From Mixophyes australis (Eukaryota > Chordata > Amphibia > Anura > Limnodynastidae), in contig JAVHZZ010000003.1 in assembly GCA_036250195.1 (NCBI GenBank), forward strand, positions 52,710,521-52,774,520: a DNA stretch of 64,000 nucleotides, given 5' to 3'. Every line of letters begins with the position of its first letter. The first letter of the stretch is position 1. The notes under the pieces were generated by a model. The model saw only the letters and a program-made list of their open reading frames with translations. It was not told the DNA's origin and did no database searches. Of this stretch, positions 28,380-41,363 are shown piece after piece. The translations under genes were made by a program, and so were the position numbers.

Positions 28380-29480
28380 TAAAAAAGAATTTCACCTTAG
28401 TAGGTTCGCTTTGAGCATCTGTTGCTCACAACTAGAGATGATCAATTATACATATTAAAAGTTTTAAAACTCATTTATTTTTTTGGCCGGGGTAAGAATG
28501 AAGAAAGAAGAAACAGCCTGCACGGAACCTTTTTTTTATTTTTTTTCACATTTATTAAACCAAGCTCAACTTTAAAAAAATATATATTTTTTTTTTTATA
28601 GAATCCATGCCTTGGCAATTTAAGTGGAATAAAAAACAGCACATATTGCCTTAACATTTGTTTACCAATGAAAAAATAAAAAAGAGCGAGATATTTCTAT
28701 CTCGCCTCGCGAGTCCTAGAGGGCCACAGGCTGTTCTGTTTCAACAGATGTTCTATTACAAGTAATAATGGAAAACACACATATTTAAATCATTCTTAGA
28801 GGTATGCGCTGCTTCTTACATTTAATGCCAGAGCCAATAATTTTGTTAAATCGTGAAGTAACTGCGGAAGATTTAACATGAGGGGAAGAATATCTTTATG
28901 GCTGTGCAGTAATAAACAGCCTCTGCTATTTCCAAAATGTTCACGATGATGCGTGAAACAATATTTCATTTTGCAGATTCTCTCATCTGACAAAAATATG
29001 AACTCGGCAGCAGCTTGGCGATGATGCGAGAGATGTCAGACAAAAGTTTGCGATAAGCAGAGATGGTGTTAAGCTTAAGATTTACCTCGATAGCCTAGTG
29101 TACCACATTTAGATTTAAATAATGAACTATCAAGATGCAAGGAGAAACTATTTATCAACTAGACGTCATACACCAGGAACCGACTGTGGCGCAGTTTTTA
29201 ATTGCTTAGCAGGGATGCTCGGAGAAAAACAAGTACACAATGTTTGGAGCCAAAATACACATATTTTAAGCGTAGGTTTATACACATTTGACATCACTGA
29301 GGTGCTGCCAGATTAAATGAATATGTTTCATCTGTTTGATCATCTGTGATTCTAACCTGCTCTACAGAATTAACACATTTGGTGACCGCTTTGTGTGATA
29401 GAGTCCTTGAAAAGATTATTAATGTAAGAAGCAAAAATAAGCTGTGATAAGTACACTACTTACTAGTTTGTTTACCAGGG
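28380..29480. other. AT-rich DNA; no element recognised
   Basis: 28450-28690 is rich in T and A homopolymers. 28790-29060 is more complex, with homeodomain-like words (TTTATGGC, AATAATTTTG) and no ORF. It could be conserved non-coding host DNA. Confidence 0.35.
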
Positions 29481-29487
29481 CCTATAT

Positions 29488-29730
29488 ATTCTCCTTGTGT
29501 TTGCAGGGGTTTTCCTCCGGGGGATCCAGTTTCCTCCCATAGTCCAAAAACATACTAGTAGGTTAATTGGCTTCTGTAATATGGACCACAGAGTGTGTGT
29601 GTGTGTGTGTGTTAGGGAATTTAGACTGTAAGCTCCAATGGGGCAGGGACTGATATGAGTGATTATATATACTCTGTATAGAACTGAGTAATATGATTGG
29701 CACTACATAAATAGAGAATAATAATACTGC
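29488..29730 (+). mobile_element. V-SINE, 5' truncated and diverged
   Basis: Retains part of the central domain ('tttcctccgggggatcc'), 'aaaaacatactagtaggttaattgg', a (TG)8 tract, 'gactgtaagctccaatgggg' and a decayed tail. The tRNA-like head is missing. Confidence 0.8.
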
Positions 29731-29734
29731 AGAA

Positions 29735-30149
29735 GGTCGCTAGCAGAGTTTGCCTAACAAAAACAGAACAAACAAAAAAAGGAAATAATAACTCAAACAG
29801 ACCAAAAACTTGTTAGATAACATAGAATTAAATTTGATATGACTCCTTGTCCACCAGCAATTCAGTAGGTCCTCTGGTACATCTAACAGACCCTAGCAGA
29901 GATCTTTAATCCCCTGTGATCTTCTTATTCACATAAAAAGGAATTTCTTGAAGGGGGGAGGCCTCAATAACCCAGCTGTTAGCATGAACAAGGTCTGCCC
30001 AAGCAGGAGAGACTTCCTCAGGGCCATAGATACATAGGGCGACATACCTAATCACCAGATTCACAGAACGGAGGGAAGTTACAGTTCAGTTTTAGGCCTT
30101 GCACAATCAAACTTTAATTCTCTGCAAATAGTTCAGCACACACGCCTTG
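29735..30149. other. No recognised element
   Basis: AT-rich non-coding sequence. Confidence 0.4.
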
Positions 30150-30307
30150 CCTAAAAAGAAAAAGTGGAGGTGTTGTACAAAGCAACCAATCAATTTCTAG
30201 CTATTATTTTCTAGAATGTACCAGATAAATGATAGCGAGAATATGATTGGCTGCTATGGGCAACAGCTCCACTTTTCCTTTTCAGAAGGTATGATAAGTC
30301 TACTTCT
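30150..30307. mobile_element. Foldback MITE, CCAATCAG family, copy 3 (decayed)
   Basis: Arms with 'gcaaccaatcaat' and 'atgattggctgct' and the end 'ggtatgataagtctac' identify it. The left terminus is truncated. Confidence 0.7.
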
Positions 30308-30419
30308 TGGCTGCCGTACAGTAGCTAAATCTTGTGCAAAATGTGAAACTTTTTATTAACTATAAGTGATATAACCTGCAGCCTTTCTCAGTAACTATTG
30401 AGGTGAAGTGTTTCAGCAA

Positions 30420-31060
30420 GGTACAGGTAAGTGGAGGGGCAGTATGTAGGATTACAGAGAAGGAAAAACATGGTAGAGAAAGGTGTCCAGACAAAAGAGA
30501 CAAAGCAGTAATCACAATGCAGGATCAGACAAGCCAAGGTCAGAGAGCTAGGGCAGATAGTCAGACAAGAGCCAAGGCCTAGAAACAGTGGGGATCAATT
30601 CAGGAATCATTGCCTGGAACATAACAAGGTCAACAAATAAATAGAGATAACAGGGAAATAAATGGCTAAAAGACAAATAAATAAAAAACCAGGATAAAGA
30701 CATATCATACACAAGGCACATATATCTGATACCTGACAACTAGGACTAATAGTTGATAGATTGATAAACGTCATGTTCTTGTTCCTAGGAAAGCCTCCTT
30801 TACCTTCAGGGGTCTTATAGTAGCCAAAAACATCCAGGACTCACTTACAAAGTCAGTTGAACTGCACCAAGGCAAACAAAAGTGGCAAGTCAGAGAAAGG
30901 GGAACTGACAGTAGAATCACAAACTAAAGGGAACTGACAGACACAGGTAAAGCCATCAAAGCTAGACAACTGAGACAAGATAAGAGTACTGGGCAGCACA
31001 AACAGCGACATTGATAGAAATAGGACCTACCCAGACCCCGAAGCCAGACAAGGACCAATA
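30420..31060 (-). repeat. Possible decayed gypsy-type solo LTR
   Basis: Wording such as 'gatcagacaagccaaggtcag' and 'gccaaggcctag' resembles the U3 style of the LTRs at 10.9 and 18.1 kb. I cannot define termini or target duplications. Confidence 0.3.
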
Positions 31061-33360
31061 TGAGGTACAGGAGGTGTAATAACTCTTTCAAAACTAATGA
31101 AGAGGAAAATATAATACAGAAATAACCTTAGATACTGACCTGGATGGTACGTTTGTGAATAAATCTCTTTTAGATGAAGTGGGTGGCCCCATATTTTCTA
31201 GAAGGACTGACAATGATTTACATTAGAATGACTCTTTGCGCTGTTGCGGTAGCTTTCTCTTTTCTCATTAGCCACACACACTCTCAAACTTATCATTTCA
31301 ACAAGCACAGGCTAGGTTATGTTAGTAAACATATCCAGACAGCTATGTAACTTAATGAAAAAGGCACAGTAAGATTCTCCAGGTTCCTAATTTATCACAG
31401 CTCATGTCTGGAATTTACCAGACAGCTTGTAATCAAAGCTTCACATTCTTAATTCCTAACAGAGTGAAAGGTTAGATTTTTCCTGTCCTAATATAAATTA
31501 AAACAGTAGGAAGCCAGTGTTTGCACAAAAAAATATACCTGCTACCTAAAAGGGGAAGGAGACATCTTTTCAAACATCTTTCCTTTTTTTTTTATAATAT
31601 ATTTTAAGCTCAGTGCTACACGGTAGACTGTCTTAGTACTAAACAAAGTCAGCCACGATAATATAATGTTATCCCAAGGTATTTAAATATTTGGAGTTCC
31701 AGTGAAACTACAACTCCCATGATCCTCTTGCAACCACCACCAATGGAAAGCTGAGAAAGGTTTCAATAAAACACCTCTCTCTGCTACTTTCTTGGGTATC
31801 CCAGGAATGGTATAGCTGAAATATTGCTTCAGCAATTGTTTCAAGTCAAAGAAGAGCCGCCTATTGCGCTCCCCTATAGAGCACACATAGAATGTGCACC
31901 CAAATCCAACATAAATAAAATAAAGTCACATAGAAATTATATATAAAATACACTATAAAAATAAAAATCAGATTTTGAGAATCCTTTAGTATTATCATTA
32001 ATATAGCATCACTATATCACCTCCATCATTGAGAACCCTGATATCCAGGCCCTGCTTATCCAATAGGCAGACTAGGCTGCAGCCTAGGGCATGAGGCTTG
32101 TGAAGGGGGTGCAAAATTGTGACACGTTACCTATCGCAAGTCAATTTGGAATTGGGGCACTACATGCTTATTAGCCTAGGGCAGCCTAAACCCTTAATTA
32201 GACCCTGGTGATATGCAGAGCTTGCCGCAGAAGAGCATAAGGTTGGACCCACTCCATACATTCAGCCTGACAAGGTAATAACACCTAAAAGTTTCAGCAC
32301 CAATAGTTACTTCTTCGGGTCTTTTTAATGTAATTAAAGGGGTGTAGTGAAGTGTTGGATTTGCATGTCCTGGTGCTGTGGTAAACGCTTTAGATTGGGT
32401 CTTCTATTGCGGATGCCCAGTTTCATCAGAGGAGCAGGAGGGGGTGTCGGTGAAAGGACCCCCTCTATTTAGGTAAGGGGGGAAATGTTTTTTAAAACCT
32501 CTCTGTATGAAGTGGAAATAACCTGGCATAGAATTACATAATTGCCACATTCATATTTGCACATAATATAAACAAATTGCTAAATGTTTTGCGGACTACC
32601 TTCTGGATTCATAAATACCTTTATTCATCTATGGCATCGTGCAAGAATGCAAAGTCCAATTTCAGATAAATCAAATTGTCCTATCAATTCCAATGTTGTC
32701 CCTTGTAAATGTAAACGTATCCTTCTGTACTAGCTCATTTAAATATCAGCTGTACCCTGGATCTAAACCACAGGTTTATGCCAGTAGTCCCCTAAATCTC
32801 ATTATCACCCGAGACTCATTAACACCTGACTCCCATTATATGTGATGTGAGAGATCCCCGAGGGAGCACAAGTACACTGACCACTTCATCTCATATAACA
32901 CCTTGGTCTAGCACTCTCACTAGAGAGGCCAGCAGTTAATCGACTGAAAGGTCGTCTTCTCTGTGATCCTGAAAGAAAAACTAATCAGGCTGTAGGGTTG
33001 TAAATGAGAATTTCACTTTTCTGCGGAATAACTGGAGCGCAGGTGCAGCTAATCACACTAGGTGGCCTGGGGGCTGTGGAAGGAGATTGCATAAATGAGA
33101 TGCATGTCCTCACCCTAATTCCACACCTGCACCAGCTGGATGTACATCTTAAATCGAAATTCATTTTTTGACGTACTTCTAGCACGCATTTTTTATTTCT
33201 TTATTATTTTAAGGACATCTATACTGGTATATTGAACCTGGAATACGAATGATCTAGGAACCTGTGCCAATATATTGTGGCAGATCTCTGCTATAGTCCC
33301 TACTACTGAGGAGGCTGAGTGTACGGAATGCACAGCTCTTCCATCACAGTCATCTCTGGA
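31061..33360. other. No recognised gene
   Basis: Mostly AT-rich. 'actacaactcccatgatcc' (31708-31726) resembles a ZNF143/THAP11-type motif. 32050-32215 contains 'gcctagggca' words typical of a dispersed repeat. No convincing ORF. Confidence 0.35.
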
Positions 33361-33365
33361 ACATC

Positions 33366-33425
33366 ACATCATTATCATCATCAGCAGTAGCAGCTGTTTA
33401 TATAGCCCCACTAATTCCGCATTAA
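33366..33425 (-). mobile_element. V-SINE/L2 tail fragment
   Basis: 'atcatcatcagcag...tatatagccccactaattccgc' is the inverted tail of the SINE family only. Confidence 0.55.
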
Positions 33426-33949
33426 CAGTAGAGTCAGATATTTCATAGATTAACTCAAGTATATGCATGGCCCTCTTATATTGGTTATTGTGTTACAATT
33501 GCTATAATTAAGAGTAGAAATGAATGAACCAATCTGTGATGTAACAATTATTTATGGAGACTGTAAGAGAAGCTGTTGTGCACAGGAGGTCTTTGGAGGA
33601 CCACCAACCTTATGTCAGATAGTATGATTTTAGCAGGGTCCATCTGTACCATGTGCAGCCTGTAATATAATAATCAATGCTGTCTTGCTGTTTCATAATG
33701 TGTCTCTGGTGCATTCGCTTTTTGGGCGCCTTTCCAATTAGGCTGCATGTCCATCCTCGACCAAACAGCCTGCGCTTAGCGAGCAAGCGCACAAAAGCTG
33801 GTGTGGTGCACGTTTATAACATGAAGACACCTGTCCCCATTTTCCCCCACACCCATAATCCAACTCTGCACATCCCCGGGGGCAGATGAGGTCGAGTCAT
33901 TGGTTTTTCGCTCCAGCTGCCTCCATTATAATGTGCCACTGCCGGGCTC
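33426..33949. other. No recognised element
   Basis: Non-coding. Small frames at 33610-33889 are unsupported. Confidence 0.35.
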
Positions 33950-34115
33950 CCAATCAGGGGAGGGCTGGCAAATTTTAGCCCGCGGTGTAAGACTTGACAT
34001 TTTAAAGGAAAAAAATGCAGATGGCCCAGTGACCTAGCCCAATTAGCCCACTATGGGACCGGCCCAGGGGGCAGATGCCTCCTTGCCCCCTAGCCCAGCC
34101 TGCCTCTGCTCCCAA
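33950..34115. repeat. Dispersed 'agcccactatgggacc' repeat, copy 2
   Basis: Starts 'gagggctggcaaattttagccc' and runs through 'agcccactatgggaccggccc' to 'cagcctgcctctg'. It is the uninterrupted version of the repeat that an L2 element splits at 56.8-57.7 kb. Confidence 0.65.
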
Positions 34116-35420
34116 TGCAGCCTCGGGTTCTTATAGACCAGTTATATGAATATTATGAGGTATGAGATGTGCGTGTGTAGAGCTTTGCAAAACAATTGGG
34201 TTGGCTTAATTCACCTAATTCACTAATTCCTAAAGCAGAGACACATACTATGTGACACAATGTTGACATTTTTAATAACTAAACATTATTGTACATATAT
34301 ACCCAGAGTGAAAATAAAAAAAACAACATGAAGCCTGTTTGTTCAAACTGATCTCCCAAAGTAGTGTAGTAGTGTCCCTGATAGAGTATTGAAATGTTTG
34401 CATTTATATTTTAATGCATGATGATGTCTGCCATTGGCCTGGCAGGGCATGCTGGGGCTCATAGTTTACCCACCTCTGGGTTAATGTGTAGAGTGCTATG
34501 CTTTTATGTTCCCATTTTTTCATAATAGATTATTTAATCACTTTTATTTTAAGGAGGGATATTGTTTATACTGTTTTATATTTATTTTGATAAATGTAAT
34601 TTTTTTTGGGGGGTGGGGGGCATTTATTAGGAAGTAGAAGCTGGATACAAACCTCTGGCTGTCATCCTAATCATCTTTGAGCTTCTGATGCCAGCATCGA
34701 TTTGCTCATCTACTTGGAATAATATTTAGATGAGTTTTATGTTTAATTAGGAAAAAAGGGTTCTGGTCACTGAAGTGAATTAGACTTATGTTGTGGTCAG
34801 GGAGGAGACAGCAAGCACACAGTAAGAGGTCCTGTTAATAGCCCCTTCCTAATTCTTGTTCACACAGTTTCCGGCATAGTAAAGCCATGAGTGTGTAAAG
34901 AAAGAGATGCCTGCGCTCTTCTACTGTGCTGGCCAGTCACTGTTGTAAATACACATTATACTAACACCAATAGGCCCTTAGCCCCTAGCTGTCAGCCCCC
35001 GTTCTCATTACAGTTCTTAATTGCAAACACTGCTAGAAATTGCAACACTTAGGATCCTGGGATCAGGGCAGGTCGGTGATTTGGGAAGAGGAGAGTCTGC
35101 ATGTCCGGTAACAGACAATGAGAGCTGGACAAGTCATAACTTAAATTAGTTGATCTTAACACAGGATTAAAAGGCTCAAACATAGACACATGGTCAAGGG
35201 ACAAATGCTGGAATCAAGAAGTTAGTACTGGAGTAGATATTGGGCAGCTGGCTTGGTGCTCTCTAATGGGAACCAGAAAAAGGATGGATTGGCTCAGGAA
35301 CAAGGAAGTCACAACAGTGATCTCTGCAGATGACAGAGCGCCGGAAGAGCACGATTCTCATGAATAGGCAATCACTGAGGATCAGGTGCCCAATAGCTAT
35401 GTAATCACACATGGTCATTT
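34116..35420. other. No recognised gene; possible decayed LTR at 34.8-35.4 kb
   Basis: 34800-35400 has LTR-like leader wording ('gatcagggcaggtcggtgat') without definable ends. A G-rich tract 'ggggggtggggggc' lies at 34605. No ORF of note. Confidence 0.3.
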
Positions 35421-35434
35421 ATTATTATCATTAT

Positions 35435-35765
35435 TATTCTAAAACGCCAGCATATTACATAGAGCTGTACATTGAAGGGATTATGGTATATGAATTACAT
35501 GAGCTATAATTTTACTTTGTTTTTTTATTACAATTCATTTATATAGCACCACCATATTACCCAGCGCTGTACATAGAATATTTAAATATTCACATCAGTC
35601 CCTGCCCCCATTGGAGCTTACAGTCTAAATTCCCTAACACACACACACCCATGACCCCAGTGCTGTGAGACTGCAATGCTAGCCACTGTGCCACTGTATA
35701 TATGGCCCTGCCCATATGAGCTTACAATCTAAGAGGTGTGGAATAATAGATACATAAGGTAGTGG
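35435..35765 (-). mobile_element. V-SINE/L2-tail composite, internally deleted
   Basis: Two tail-like blocks (35440-35490 and 35519-35640) and 'cattggagcttacagtctaaattccctaac' are followed directly by a head remnant ('ccccagtgctgtgag...ctagccac'). The central domain has been lost. Confidence 0.7.
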
Positions 35766-36350
35766 AATAACAAATGTAGCTATTGGTGGAGAAAGCGTGT
35801 GGCTACTGCAAGGCAGAATTACCACCAGCCACTGCTATTTTCAACTGGCATCTCTGTGCAGCCACCAGTGGTGTGGCTTGGTTGCAAAGAGGAGAGGTAG
35901 TCGAAGGTGGAGACACGAAAGATGAACTAGTGACTGCAGGTCTCCCAAGACAGTCAGATGCTGGCAACTGTGTGAGTCCATCATCATCTATATCAACTGG
36001 AGAAGGACTTCATTCCCATACTGTATACCTACTGTCGTAGTCATGGCTTTTGTTCTCTTCTGGTTGCTTCTGAACACAGAACCAGGACTCCTGTTCCCAA
36101 TGGTCACAGATGCTGTGGTGGCAGCTGCCACAAAGAAGGCCATGGAGGTCATCAGAGATGGAACATAGATGACAATACAATAACAGTTGAACTTTCTGGG
36201 TCCACCAGTGGAACTGAGATAGTATTAAAGTAGACTTCAAAATAACTCCTTTCTGATGACACCTCTGAACTACTCTATAACTCCCCCTAACATCACAAAT
36301 TTGTAACAGTTTTATATCTGTGAGAAGATAATTATGTAGGAGGTAAAGAA
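35766..36350. other. No recognised element
   Basis: Two overlapping open frames on opposite strands carry no recognisable domains. Confidence 0.35.
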
Positions 36351-36468
36351 CACAGACTATATGGACAGAAGTATTTGGCCACACCTGTTAATTATTGAAT
36401 TGAGGTGTTTCAATCAGACCCGTTGCCAGAGGTGTATAAAATCAAGCACCTAGCCATGCAGTCTACGT

Positions 36469-36660
36469 TTGCAAACATTTGTGATGAAAAATGGGTCATC
36501 TGAAGAGCTCAGTGACTTCCAGCGTGGTACTGTGATAGGATGCCACCTTTGCAATAAGACGGTTCATGAAATTTCATCCCTGCTGGATATTCCATTGTCA
36601 ACTGTAAGTGATATTATTAGAATGTGGAAGTGGTTAGGAACAACAGCAACTCAACCATGA
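36469..36660 (+). pseudogene. Tc1 transposase N-terminal helix-turn-helix
   Basis: SSEELSDFQRGTVIGCHLCNKTVHEISSLLDIPLSTVSDIIRMWK is the paired-like HTH that binds the terminal repeats. The frame ends at TGA (36658), and the second HTH is broken by this stop and the LTR insertion. Confidence 0.88.
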
Positions 36661-36697
36661 AGTGTAAGACCACGTAAAATCACAGAGTGGGGTCAAC

Positions 36698-36702
36698 GAC
36701 TG
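36698..36702. repeat. Solo-LTR target duplication GACTG (left)
   Basis: Identical to 37264-37268. Confidence 0.8.
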
Positions 36703-37263
36703 TGTCATGGTTCTTGGCAGAAGTATAGCATCCCCAGGTCTGTCTAGCTCTACACTACTCTACCCAGAGGTGCGAGTCTAATGGGACAGGTTGTCTTCAC
36801 CAGGAACCCCCGCAAGGAGGTATGGGCTTTGAAGCCACTGCCCCTCAGATCACAGTCCTCTGGGAGAGTGTTAGACGAGATCCATATAGAGAATGGAGAG
36901 GGAACTCTGCAGGGAAATGCTGTAGAGCAGCGAACTGCAGTTAAAAAGAGGATAGTTGTGGAAGAGTAGCACTGAACAGCAGCTGAGAAATCAGTGGAAC
37001 AGCGAGCTGAACACGAGGAAGTGATGTCTGAGGATGAGTAGCACTGAATATCAAGTGAGAAATTACTGGAACAGCAAGGAAAATACAGCAGGAGCAAAAG
37101 GAGTCATGTCTTCTCACCGTCAGGGTTTGACATAATGAACAGACACCTGACTGCAGGGTAAAGTGCCTTAAATATCCTGTAGGTAATCGCAGCTCCAATG
37201 AGGGAGAACGCTAAAGAGGAGATCAGAGGAGACAAGAGGAGACTGCGGTCCTGGTGTGTAATA
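36703..37263 (-). mobile_element. Gypsy-type solo LTR inside Tc1
   Basis: 561 bp from TGTCATGG to ...GTAATA (the final CA apparently mutated to TA) with GACTG on both sides. It contains 'caccaggaacccccgcaagg', shared almost exactly with the sushi-type LTR (18109-18122), and a minus-strand TATTTAAGG box near 37170. It is the product of LTR-LTR recombination. Confidence 0.82.
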
Positions 37264-37268
37264 GACTG

Positions 37269-37910
37269 CTAAGGCACATGGTGCGTAAAAGTCACCAATG
37301 CTCTGCAGAATCCATAGCTGAAGAGTTCCGAACTTCCATTGGCATTAATGTAAGCACAAAAACTGTGCACTGGGAGCTTCATGGAATGGGGTTCCATGGG
37401 GAGCAGCTGCTTGCAAGCCTCTCATCACCAAGACCAATACCAAGCGTTGGATGGAGTGGTATAAAGCACACCAACACTGAACTGTGGAGCAGTGGAAACG
37501 TGTTCTGTGGAGTGACGAATCACGCTTCTCTGTTTGGCAGTCAGATGGGCGAGTCTGGGTTTGGTGGATGCCGAGAGAACGTTACCTGCCTGACTGCATT
37601 ATGCCGACTGTGAAGTTTGGTGGAGGAAAGATAATGGTATGGAGCTGTTTTTCAGGGTTTTTCAGTGAAGGGCAATCTTAATGCCTCAGCATACCAAGTC
37701 ATTTTGGACAATGCTATGCTTCCAACTTTGTGGCAACAGTTTGGGGAAGGCCATTTTCTATTCCAACATGACTGTGCCCCAGTGCACAAAACAAGGACTA
37801 CAAAGATATGGTTTGATGAGTTTGGCGTGAAAGAACTTGACTGGCCCGCACAGAGCCCTGAACTCAACCCCATCGAACACCTTTGGGATGAACTGGAACA
37901 GAAATTGTGA
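37269..37910 (+). pseudogene. Tc1 transposase DDE domain, frameshifted
   Basis: The pieces lie in three frames: RKSHQCSAESIAEEFRT (37278 onward), [24 protein letters not shown] with the first catalytic D (37490-37560), then FQHDCAPVHKTR with the second D and SPELNPIEHLWDELEQKL with the final E (37760-37905), ending at TGA. At least two frameshifts remain outside the LTR. Confidence 0.9.
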
Positions 37911-38146
37911 GCCAGACCTTCTCGTTCAACATCAGTGTCTGACCTCATAAATGCTCTACAGAATGAATGGCCATAAATTCCCACAGAAACACTCCAACAT
38001 CTCACGGAAAGCCTTCCAAGAAGAGTGGAAGCTGTTATCGCTGCAAAAGGAGAACCAACTCCATATTAAAGTATATGTATTTGTATACAATGTCATTACA
38101 GTCCTTGCTGGTGTAATCGTCCGAATACTTTTGTCCATATAGTGTA

Positions 38147-38903
38147 TCTGTTCTACGGTGCAGCCATCTCTAAGATTTCTAGATAATGTGAAGGATTTCT
38201 TTCTCTAATCATTGTTACAAACAAAACTTCTGTTATAATTACAAGTTGATAGAATCTTATACCATGGTTCTTTCTGAACGTCATGAACGAGCATTTCAGA
38301 AGGTTAATATCTATTCATTTTTATTTTATTTTTATTCCAGCAAGCTATTTTTCACCAGTTTTGAACAATGATCTGCTACCATATATAAAAATGGAATTAT
38401 CTGTAATACCGAGTATGGAGCGTGGCGGAGAGCTGAAAATGTACATATTCAAGTGGCAAGTGATTGCCAAGTAGAGTGATACAAAATAGCTATTGTGTTA
38501 AAATTCAGCTGCAGGATGTCTCAATCAGCCTAATTAGACTTGTTTCCTTAATTTAAATATGTTGCTTAAAAAATCTGTTTGGAAGATTTTGTGAAATATA
38601 GAAAGTGTGGCTTAAAATAAAATTAGTGCTTTAATTGGGACATTATTATGCACATTGGTTTATTAGTGTGTCAGAGTCAATTACATCGGACCTAAAGTAC
38701 AGGGATTAGAAAGGAACATTATCTCATCTAGAGCTTTAAATGGATAGTCTCTATTTTATTATGTTCATTAAAGGGACTGTAACATCACTTCTGTCTTCAA
38801 TTGTGTCAAGCACAGGTCATTGTATATATGTAAGACATAGTTTATCCCTCTGTGCAGGCTGCTACTTTTACTGCTCTCTGCATTAGTTTTGCTTTCTAGA
38901 CCT
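38147..38903. other. No recognised element
   Basis: AT-rich sequence. 38500-38640 has several TAATTA-like words and could be host non-coding DNA. Confidence 0.35.
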
Positions 38904-39100
38904 GGGGCCTGATTCATTAAGGATCTTAACTCAAGAAGTTTCTTATTTAAGTCTCCTGGACAAAACCATATTACAATGCAAGGGGGGTGCAAATTAGTTT
39001 TCTGTTTTGCACATAAGTTAAATACTGACTGTTTTTTTCATGTCCAGGAGACTTAAATAAGAAACTTCTTAAGTTAAGATCCTTAATAAATCAGGCCCCT
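38904..39100. mobile_element. Foldback MITE, GGGGCCTGATTCATTAA family, copy 2 (short form)
   Basis: The termini GGGGCCTGATTCATTAAGGA and its inverse enclose 'cttatttaagtctcctggac' and its mirror. The centre is deleted relative to the long form at 54885. Confidence 0.88.
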
Positions 39101-39464
39101 GCTCATGAACATGATGACCTCTTACCCCAACAAAATAATATTGCACATCCTTTTCCACAAGGCTACACCCCAAGCTATTGTATTGTGATAGGATTATCAC
39201 ATCTCTCAATAAAATGCACTTGAGAGCTGTGGGAAGGGATTATGTGGAAGAGAAGTCAATTAATGGCACCTGAACTGAATGGCGAGTGCTGCCAGCGAGT
39301 ACACTAGCATTATCATATAAAACAAGGTAATGTCCTACAACAAGAATATTTTATACATTCATCATTTCATATTTGGATGAGACAATTGTAAAGGGAAAAT
39401 ATAGGGCTTCAGTTCTTTGTTCATTTTAAGAGGTGTACATAGAGCATAATCCATAGTTTATTAC

Positions 39465-39740
39465 ACTCCAGGAATGTCCAGGAGACTCCTGAATTTCTGG
39501 GAGAGCAGGGCAACCTCCCGGAACCTGGACACACTTAATTAATTAAATGGCGGGGGCTGAGCTTACTATGCGAATCATGCGTCATTGTGGCCCCGCCCCC
39601 TACCATAATAGTCCATAACTGAAGATGTGTGTTTAAGGGGCGGGGTCAAATGACACGATTCGCTGTGCACCACCCACCACACTCCCACTTGCCTCCCACA
39701 TCTCCCCGAGGTAAACTTGCCAAATTTGGCAAGTATGATG
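39465..39740. repeat. Dispersed repeat related to the 8.5 kb foldback ends
   Basis: 'gtccaggagactcctgaatttctgggag' and the terminal 'gccaaatttggcaagtatgatg' match the style of the ends near 8520 and 9730. It contains 'ccccgccccctacc'. Boundaries approximate. Confidence 0.45.
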
Positions 39741-40812
39741 TAATCCAATTTGTACATGCACAATGCTCTTAAAGTTTAATACTTGAGTTACACCTATGAG
39801 ACTCATGGGAGCGGACATAGTGACACCTGTCACATGACTGCTGGAAGGTGTTTATCACTAGGCAAGGAAGAAGTCATCTCATAAGACTCCGTTCTAGCTA
39901 TGTAATTAGTGAGCACCCAGGAAGTGCAGAGTGAAGCTGATAACAAGAGAGAATGCACACAGCATATTATTACACAGGTATTATATCATTTGTAACTAGT
40001 GACAGCAACTACGATCTGCTGCAATTGTTTCTATCATGGAGAGTGTAACACAGGTAGCAACCAACCAAACAAGGTACAACAGGAGGAGCCCCAACAAGGC
40101 TGTACAGCTATCCTGCCTCCTAATAGGACATCAATATATTTACCACCTAATGCCCCCTCCCCCCCCTTCCCCAATCTACAGGGGGATGGTAGAAAATAGC
40201 AGAAAGGGAGATAAATCCCCCAATACATTCAATTTGACTGTATAAATACCAGTCTGTAAACTCACATAATTTTATTATATGTTCCCCATTTCTTGTAAAC
40301 GATTTCCCTGCTCTTTCCACATCAGACAATGTAGCACTTCTACCAAAATACAAATTAACATAATTTTTTTCTGTCCCCAAGAAGGGTGGAGTACGGGAGT
40401 ACGTGAGGTCTGATTTTGTAGATTTAATTATTTTTTTAACTAGAATGACTGTTAATATTGGGATGATGTCTACACCCAGCTGTATTCCAACTATGAAGCT
40501 TAAAGCACAAAATGGAAATAGGATTCTTTCGCGAGAGCGAATGTAACATTAATGTAGCTCATCCCAAAATTTCCGTATTTTATCACAATGTGATATATTA
40601 TGGAAAAGGGTGGCATTTGAGCCTTTACATTTGACACATTGACCAGATTCATCTGAAACCATATGCTTTCTTTGGCCCGTGATATATAAGACACTGTTAA
40701 TAATCTTCAAATGAACTTTTTGGAATGTTGCAAAGCCAAAGAATTGTAAAATAGTGCGGAGTATTCTGATATGGAATTCAATTGTTCCTGTTTGGTGATA
40801 ATGTCATACACT
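39741..40812. other. No recognised element
   Basis: Several small overlapping frames without domain features. Confidence 0.35.
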
Positions 40813-40985
40813 CAGGGTTATATTTACTAAACTGCGGGTTTGAAAAAGTGTAGATGTTGCCTATAGCAACCAATCAGAATCTCATTTATTTAGTGCATTC
40901 TACAAAATGACAGCTAGAATCTGATTGGTTGCTATAGGCAACATCTCCACTTTTTCAATCTAACAGTTTAGTAAATATACCCCTC
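40813..40985. mobile_element. Foldback MITE, CCAATCAG family, copy 4
   Basis: Palindrome from AGGGTTATATTTACTAAACTG to its inverse, with GCAACCAATCAG and CTGATTGGTTGC arms. Confidence 0.85.
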
Positions 40986-41363
40986 ACTCATGATCAATAA
41001 ATTTTCCCTCCTACAGTCAGTCACCAATGAGCCCTGGTGATAAATTTAAGGAGGAGATGAATGCCATAACATTGTGAGAAAAAAACGGGTTATTTTACAA
41101 AAAAATAATAATAATCCCTCTAATCGGAAAGTGTATTCCAGACAATGTATTATCTGGGCCCCACAGCAATACTTGGCTAGGAGCCTTCTAGACCCCTGCT
41201 CTGCTGTGATAGGAGCATAGAGGGTGTCTATTCTGAAAAAGGGAGGCTAGATGGAATTCCAAGGGAGGGGGATGGTGCCCCCCATCACATACAGGCCCAT
41301 GACCCCACCCCCCATCAAACCACGGTAATTCCGACACTGTCTCCAAATAATACACACCACAGC

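Larger units (their letters stand above)
36352..38146 (+). mobile_element. Tc1/mariner transposon split by a solo LTR
   Basis: The ends CTATATGGACAGAAGTATT (left) and, inverted, ACTATATGGACAAAAGTATT (right, 38122-38143) are Tc1-type, with a TA at 38145. Removing the 561-bp LTR and one GACTG leaves about 1.23 kb, a normal Tc1 length. The transposase is plus-strand and frameshifted. Confidence 0.9.
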
